In this document: positions 59,808 to 64,000 of the stretch, piece by piece
How the letters are laid out: the number at the start of each line of letters is the position of its first letter
Numbering within the stretch: the stretch's first letter is position 1
Source of the DNA: a bacterium
GTDB lineage: Bacteria > Planctomycetota > UBA1135 > UBA2386
Reading direction: 5' to 3'
Length of the DNA: 64,000 nucleotides
Assembly (NCBI GenBank): GCA_024743115.1
Contig: JANSXC010000022.1
Span: 43,645-107,644 of the forward strand
Made by a program: the position numbers and the translations under genes
The notes under the pieces: generated by a model
What the model was told of the DNA's origin: nothing
The model's database searches: none
The model's input: the letters and a program-made list of their open reading frames with translations, nothing else

Positions 59808-60122
59808 TCAGTTCTCGACGACGGTGCCGATCACGAGGTCACGCGGAAATGCACCCAGGGTGCGACTGTCGGTGCTCGCTGCCGGATTGTCGCCGGCGAG
59901 GACGAGGCGATCGCGGGCATCGACGGACTGCACGCGCTTGATGACGAGCGTCGACCGCCGAAACGGATGCCGACAGACGACGATGTCACCGATCTCCGGC
60001 TGCCGCCCGACCGCGGCCAGGACGTGAGCGCCCGGTGCGAGCGCCGGCAGCATCGAATCGCCGACGATCTCGAACCGCCGCAACTCGGCCGGCTGTTCGG
60101 GCCGCGCCACGACGGTTCGCAC
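59808..60122 (-). CDS. sodX: nickel-type superoxide dismutase maturation protease (S26-like)
   Basis: FEIVGDSMLPALAPGAHVL, IGDIVVCRHPFRRSTLVIKRV, LVLAGDNPAASTDSRTLGAF; Ser/Lys dyad motifs beside sodN. Confidence 0.9.
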   Translation of the reverse strand: MRTVVARPEQPAELRRFEIVGDSMLPALAPGAHVLAAVGRQPEIGDIVVCRHPFRRSTLVIKRVQSVDARDRLVLAGDNPAASTDSRTLGAFPRDLVIGTVVEN

Positions 60123-60137
60123 GCCAGTGAGTCCGGT

Positions 60138-60617
60138 CTAGCCGGCGCGGTAGAACGCGACGTCGCGGCTCTTGGTCGCCCAGAAGATCCCGTGGATCTC
60201 CTCGATCGCGGCCATGAGCTCCTCGGCGTGCTGCGCGCTGACCTCGACCTTGACGGCCGAGCAGAGTTTCGCGGCCTTCCAGAACGTGTCGTGCAGGTTC
60301 GGGTACTGCTCGAGATGCGGCGGCTTGAAGTAGTCCGTCCAGAGCACGAGCAGTTCGGTCTTGGCGAGATGGGCCTGCTCTTCCTTGATCGCGATGTAGC
60401 GGCTCAGCGTGTTGACGTAGGCGGCCATCGCCTTGGCGTCGTCGGCTGCCGGCGGCGTGAGGTCGAGAATCTTCTTGGTCATCGAGACCGCGGCTTCCGC
60501 GGCGATGCGGGCCGACGCCGGATCGTAGATGCCACAGGGCCCGTCGCAGTGGGCCTCGACGGGGGTCACGTGCTCGTTGGAGTTGGACATGACCCAGAGG
60601 GTAGCGCCCACGACCAC
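60138..60617 (-). CDS. sodN: nickel superoxide dismutase
   Basis: MSNSNEHVTPVEA|HCDGPCGIYDPASARIAAEAAVSMTKKI: nickel hook HCxxPCGxY after a short propeptide. Confidence 0.96.
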   Translation of the reverse strand: MVVGATLWVMSNSNEHVTPVEAHCDGPCGIYDPASARIAAEAAVSMTKKILDLTPPAADDAKAMAAYVNTLSRYIAIKEEQAHLAKTELLVLWTDYFKPPHLEQYPNLHDTFWKAAKLCSAVKVEVSAQHAEELMAAIEEIHGIFWATKSRDVAFYRAG

Positions 60618-60698
60618 GCGGCAAAAGACTCCGAATCCGCGGATGAAGACCGCACGAAGCGCAGTTCGTGAAACGAGGAGCCGCGTTCGCGATCCGGT

Positions 60699-61685
60699 TC
60701 ATCGGGACCGACGCCGCGAGAGCTCGGCCTCGGCGGCGATCACTCCGAACGCGGCCCAGCCCGGCCGTCGCGCGAGCGCGTCGAGTTGCCGCAGCGCCGC
60801 GCTCTCATCCCCCGTGACCAACTCGTGGTGCGCGAGCCCGAACGCGAGCGCGGCACCCGCACTGCCGCCACCCGCCACCAGCTCCGTGCGCGGCAACCGA
60901 CCGGCGTAGAGCCGGCAGAGCCGCAGGTAGCTCGTGTTCTCCACGACGTCGAGCTCCTCACCGAGCGCCGCGACGACGGCCTGCGCCCCGGCAGGATCGT
61001 CGCGCCGCATCCGGACGGACCAGAGCCAGTGCGACACGGCGACGCGAGATTCGTCGTCGTCGCACACTGCCAGGCAGTCGAGCCAGGCCCGTTCCGCAGC
61101 CGCGAAGTCCGCGTTCAAGAAGTGGGCCAGACCGAGGTGGTAGTGAACGTTGAAATGCAACGAGCTGTGTGGCGGCCGCCCCGGCGTCGGCAGGCCATCG
61201 GGCTCGACGCAGTCGGGCTCGTGTCGACACTGCCGGGCCGCGAGTTCGAGATCCGCGATCGCGCGATCCAGTTGACGGAGCGAGATGTGGCGATGACCGC
61301 GATGGCGCAGCAGGTAGGGGTCGCGGGGATGATGCGCGAGCGCGCGGGTGTAGACGGCGATCGCTTCGCGATACCGCGCGAGATAACCGAGTCGACGGCC
61401 GACCCAGATCGCGGCGCCGCGATCGCGCGGGCGCTGGGCGAGCTCGGCCCGCGCCGTCGCGAGGAGCCGCTCCTGCTTCTCCCGCATCGCGGCGGCGATC
61501 GGCTGGGGTGCGAGGACTCGACCGTCGAACGCCACCGCACCGCGGGCCGACGGATCTGCCAGCCCCTGGTGGATCGGGTCGGGGCCGGCGTCGGCCGCGC
61601 ACGCGGCAAGAACGAGGCCGGCAGCCAGCGCGATCGAAACTGCACGACACGAACGTTGCAGACCTGCCATCGAGAACTCCTTCAT
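60699..61685 (-). CDS. TPR-like lipoprotein
   Basis: LAAGLVLAACAADAG lipobox; helical repeats YREAIAVYTRALAHHPRDPYLLRHRGHRHISLRQLDRAIADLELA. Confidence 0.75.
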   Translation of the reverse strand: MKEFSMAGLQRSCRAVSIALAAGLVLAACAADAGPDPIHQGLADPSARGAVAFDGRVLAPQPIAAAMREKQERLLATARAELAQRPRDRGAAIWVGRRLGYLARYREAIAVYTRALAHHPRDPYLLRHRGHRHISLRQLDRAIADLELAARQCRHEPDCVEPDGLPTPGRPPHSSLHFNVHYHLGLAHFLNADFAAAERAWLDCLAVCDDDESRVAVSHWLWSVRMRRDDPAGAQAVVAALGEELDVVENTSYLRLCRLYAGRLPRTELVAGGGSAGAALAFGLAHHELVTGDESAALRQLDALARRPGWAAFGVIAAEAELSRRRSR

Positions 61686-62713
61686 CGGCCGGTCGCCGGC
61701 CAGTCGTGGTAGATCGCACGCAGGCCACCCTGCGCCTCATCACGGACGAGCAACAACGCTGCCGGCTGCAGCTCACTGCGCACGCGATCGAGCACGCGCT
61801 GGCCGCGGTGTTCGCCGAGCACGAGCAGCGCGGTGCCGAGTGCATCGGCCACTGCAGCGCTCGCGGCGAGCACCGTCGCACTGACCACGGCCGTCTCGCT
61901 GTTGCTGCCCGTCCGCGGATCGAATACGTGGTGCACGACGCGACCGTCCGCGCCGAGGAACGCGTTGCGATAGTCGCCGCTGGTGCAAACCGCGAGGTCA
62001 CGCGCAGGCAGACTCACGAACGCCGCATCGCGCCCCGTGAGATCCGCGCGCGGGTCGACCACGGCGACGAGCCACGGCACCCCGGACGCCTTCTCGCCGT
62101 AGCAGTAGATCTCGCCCGTCACGTCGAGAAAAGCGCCCGGAACACCGACTTCGCGCAGTCTGGCCGCGAGTTCGTCGAGGCAGGCCCCCGCAACGATGCC
62201 GTCGAGATCGAGTTCGATGCCGGGACGGCCGAAGTGGACCGTGCCGCTGTCGACGCTGACGTGGCGGTGCCCGATTCGCTCACGGGCCGCCGCGACCGCT
62301 GCCGGCTCGAGGACGACGTCCTCGCCGGACTGGGCGGCTACCTTGGCCGCGCGATAGAGCCGCATCAGCGGCTCGACGGTCGGGTCGTAGGCACCGTCGG
62401 TCGCCCGCGCCACGTGCAGCGCGAGTTCGAGCACCTGCGCGAACCGCGGCGTCGCCCGGAACGATTGCGCCGTCGCCGCCGCGCGGTTGCACGCCAGGAT
62501 CTCGGAGTCTTCACGCCACTTGCTGAACGTGCGGTCGAACTCGTCGAGCACCTCCGCCACGACGTCCCGCACGCGCGCCTCGGGCACGTCGCCGACGAAC
62601 TTGACGACGTAACCGGAACCCATCGTCGGCCCCGACATCTCGTGCACTACCGGCGCCCGGTCGCACGCCGCGGCGATCGCCAGGAGCCCCAGACCAACGA
62701 TCGTGCGGAGCAT
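61682..62713 (-). CDS. apbE: FAD:protein FMN transferase
   Basis: Lipobox AIAAACDR; MSGPTMGSGYVVKF; FSKWREDSEILACNR; AVCTSGDYRNAF; HVFDPRTG. Confidence 0.93.
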   Translation of the reverse strand: MLRTIVGLGLLAIAAACDRAPVVHEMSGPTMGSGYVVKFVGDVPEARVRDVVAEVLDEFDRTFSKWREDSEILACNRAAATAQSFRATPRFAQVLELALHVARATDGAYDPTVEPLMRLYRAAKVAAQSGEDVVLEPAAVAAARERIGHRHVSVDSGTVHFGRPGIELDLDGIVAGACLDELAARLREVGVPGAFLDVTGEIYCYGEKASGVPWLVAVVDPRADLTGRDAAFVSLPARDLAVCTSGDYRNAFLGADGRVVHHVFDPRTGSNSETAVVSATVLAASAAVADALGTALLVLGEHRGQRVLDRVRSELQPAALLLVRDEAQGGLRAIYHDWPATGR

Positions 62714-62882
62714 GCTCACGCGGGGATCGTATCGGTTCGCGCCGCCGGCACACCTCGGATGTGCCGGCAACCGCGCCCGCCGGCTGCGCGAACGGCACGG
62801 CCCGCTTGCACGCCGGCCGCGCGCGGCACACGATCTCGTTCGGCGCGATCCGCTCCGCAGCCGCGCCAAAGATCGAGACCGC

Positions 62883-63857
62883 ATGAACCGAACCTCGCGT
62901 CCCTGGTCAGGCTGCCTCCCGGCGCTGCTGCTGACGGCCTGCGCCACCGCACCGCTCGAACTGCAGGCGCCCGACCCCGGCCTCGCGATCAGCGTCGGCC
63001 CGAACGACTTCCCCGGCGCCGCCCGGCTGATGGCGGGTTTCGACCACCGCAGCGAACAGCCGTTCTGGCAGAGCGGCGATCAGCTGCTGTTCGGCCTGCG
63101 GCTCCAGCGCGGCGAGGAGTTCCGCCGCTGGCTGCTGCTCCTCGAAGTCGTCGTCGGCGACGGCATGCCACGGCCCGCCGGCGCGGACGAGTCGTTCCCG
63201 AAGTTCGAGCTGTTCGAGAAGCGACAATGGAGCTACCACGCCATGGTGAAGGGCGAGCGCCGCAAGATCGGCGTCGACTCCCGCACCGCCCTCGTCAGCG
63301 TCGTCGTGCACGACGAGAACGCCAAGCCGCTCGGCAAGTCGCTCGTCAAACTGCCCGCCGAACTGATGGGCAAGGGCCTGCTCCCCGGCATCGAAGCCGC
63401 TCGCGCCCACCAGAGTCAGGGCGGCACGTTCGAAGAGTTCGAGAGCCTCGAGGAGGTCCGCCCGATGGCCGAGGGCCTCATCGCGCTGATCGCCCTGCTC
63501 GACGTCGTGCAGAACGACGAGGTGCTGGAGGACTACTTCTGGGAGGTCGTCCAGAAGCCGAGCATCTGGTCCGTGATCGCCGGCTTCGGCGTGCGTGCGT
63601 CACTCACCGCGTCACTCGAAAAGAGCGTCCCGGTCCAAGCGCTACCCGCGCCGCTGCCGCCCACCGTCAAAGCGTTCGCCATGCCGCTCCGCGTCGACGT
63701 CAACGACACGGCCGCACTCGTCGCCGACGTCATCGCCGTCGACGCCCAGCGCCCCTACGCGCTGTGCGGTGGAATCATCGCCGCCACCGCCCGCCACCCG
63801 TCGATCGAGGACCTGACGTTCGGCGTGCAGCTGCTGGCGGCGCGGTTGGGGAAGTAG
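62883..63857 (+). CDS. hypothetical lipoprotein
   Basis: Lipobox LPALLLTACATAP; continuous high-GC coding ORF, no family recognised. Confidence 0.65.
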   Translation: MNRTSRPWSGCLPALLLTACATAPLELQAPDPGLAISVGPNDFPGAARLMAGFDHRSEQPFWQSGDQLLFGLRLQRGEEFRRWLLLLEVVVGDGMPRPAGADESFPKFELFEKRQWSYHAMVKGERRKIGVDSRTALVSVVVHDENAKPLGKSLVKLPAELMGKGLLPGIEAARAHQSQGGTFEEFESLEEVRPMAEGLIALIALLDVVQNDEVLEDYFWEVVQKPSIWSVIAGFGVRASLTASLEKSVPVQALPAPLPPTVKAFAMPLRVDVNDTAALVADVIAVDAQRPYALCGGIIAATARHPSIEDLTFGVQLLAARLGK

Positions 63858-64000
63858 GCGGTGGCTGCGATGCGGCGCGCGTAGCGCCGTGACGCCCCGG
63901 GGTCAGCCGGTCACCGCGCCCTTCCGCGCGTCGCAAACGCGTCTCCCTCCTGGGCGTGGCCGCCGGTTGCGCCACTCGCCGATACCGTGAAACGGCAGCC

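Noticed and set aside
61169-63892. 907-aa plus-strand ORF
   Set aside because: Shadow of apbE and frame-shifted over the 62883 lipoprotein; Arg/Pro-rich.

Overview
High-GC bacterial chromosomal window, probably Planctomycetota; this is inferred from an ECF sigma/Ser-Thr kinase pair, secreted proteins sharing a C-terminal module, and Mla and LPS genes. No phage, transposase, rRNA or CRISPR array was seen. It holds three minus-strand tRNAs (Thr-TGT, Tyr-GTA, partial Gly). Housekeeping genes are aroC, mutS2, a Cys/Met PLP enzyme, an HU/IHF-type protein, ribE, trmD, rplS, secDF, nadB, hflX, pyc, kdsB, pyrG and mazG. It also has an Mla-type lipid transport locus, an LPS/glycosyltransferase operon, a nickel-SOD cluster and many secreted or lipoprotein genes. 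The strongest observation is a peroxiredoxin gene at 50816..51253 that the ORF track truncates. It has an in-frame UGA exactly at the peroxidatic Cys position (TPG-U-T), followed by a SECIS-like hairpin, so it is probably a selenoprotein. Other notable items: a C-terminal module shared by three otherwise unrelated secreted proteins; a membrane-anchored putative BECR-type RNase toxin coupled to a possible immunity gene; an aromatic 'LWPF' repeat lipoprotein heading the Mla locus; a polyglycine-hydrolase-like tandem-repeat/beta-lactamase-fold protein; a subtilase with a degenerate Asp motif; an Smr-less MutS2; and an orphan strong terminator suggesting an unannotated RNA. All calls come from reading the sequence and recalled family motifs. 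No searches were run.
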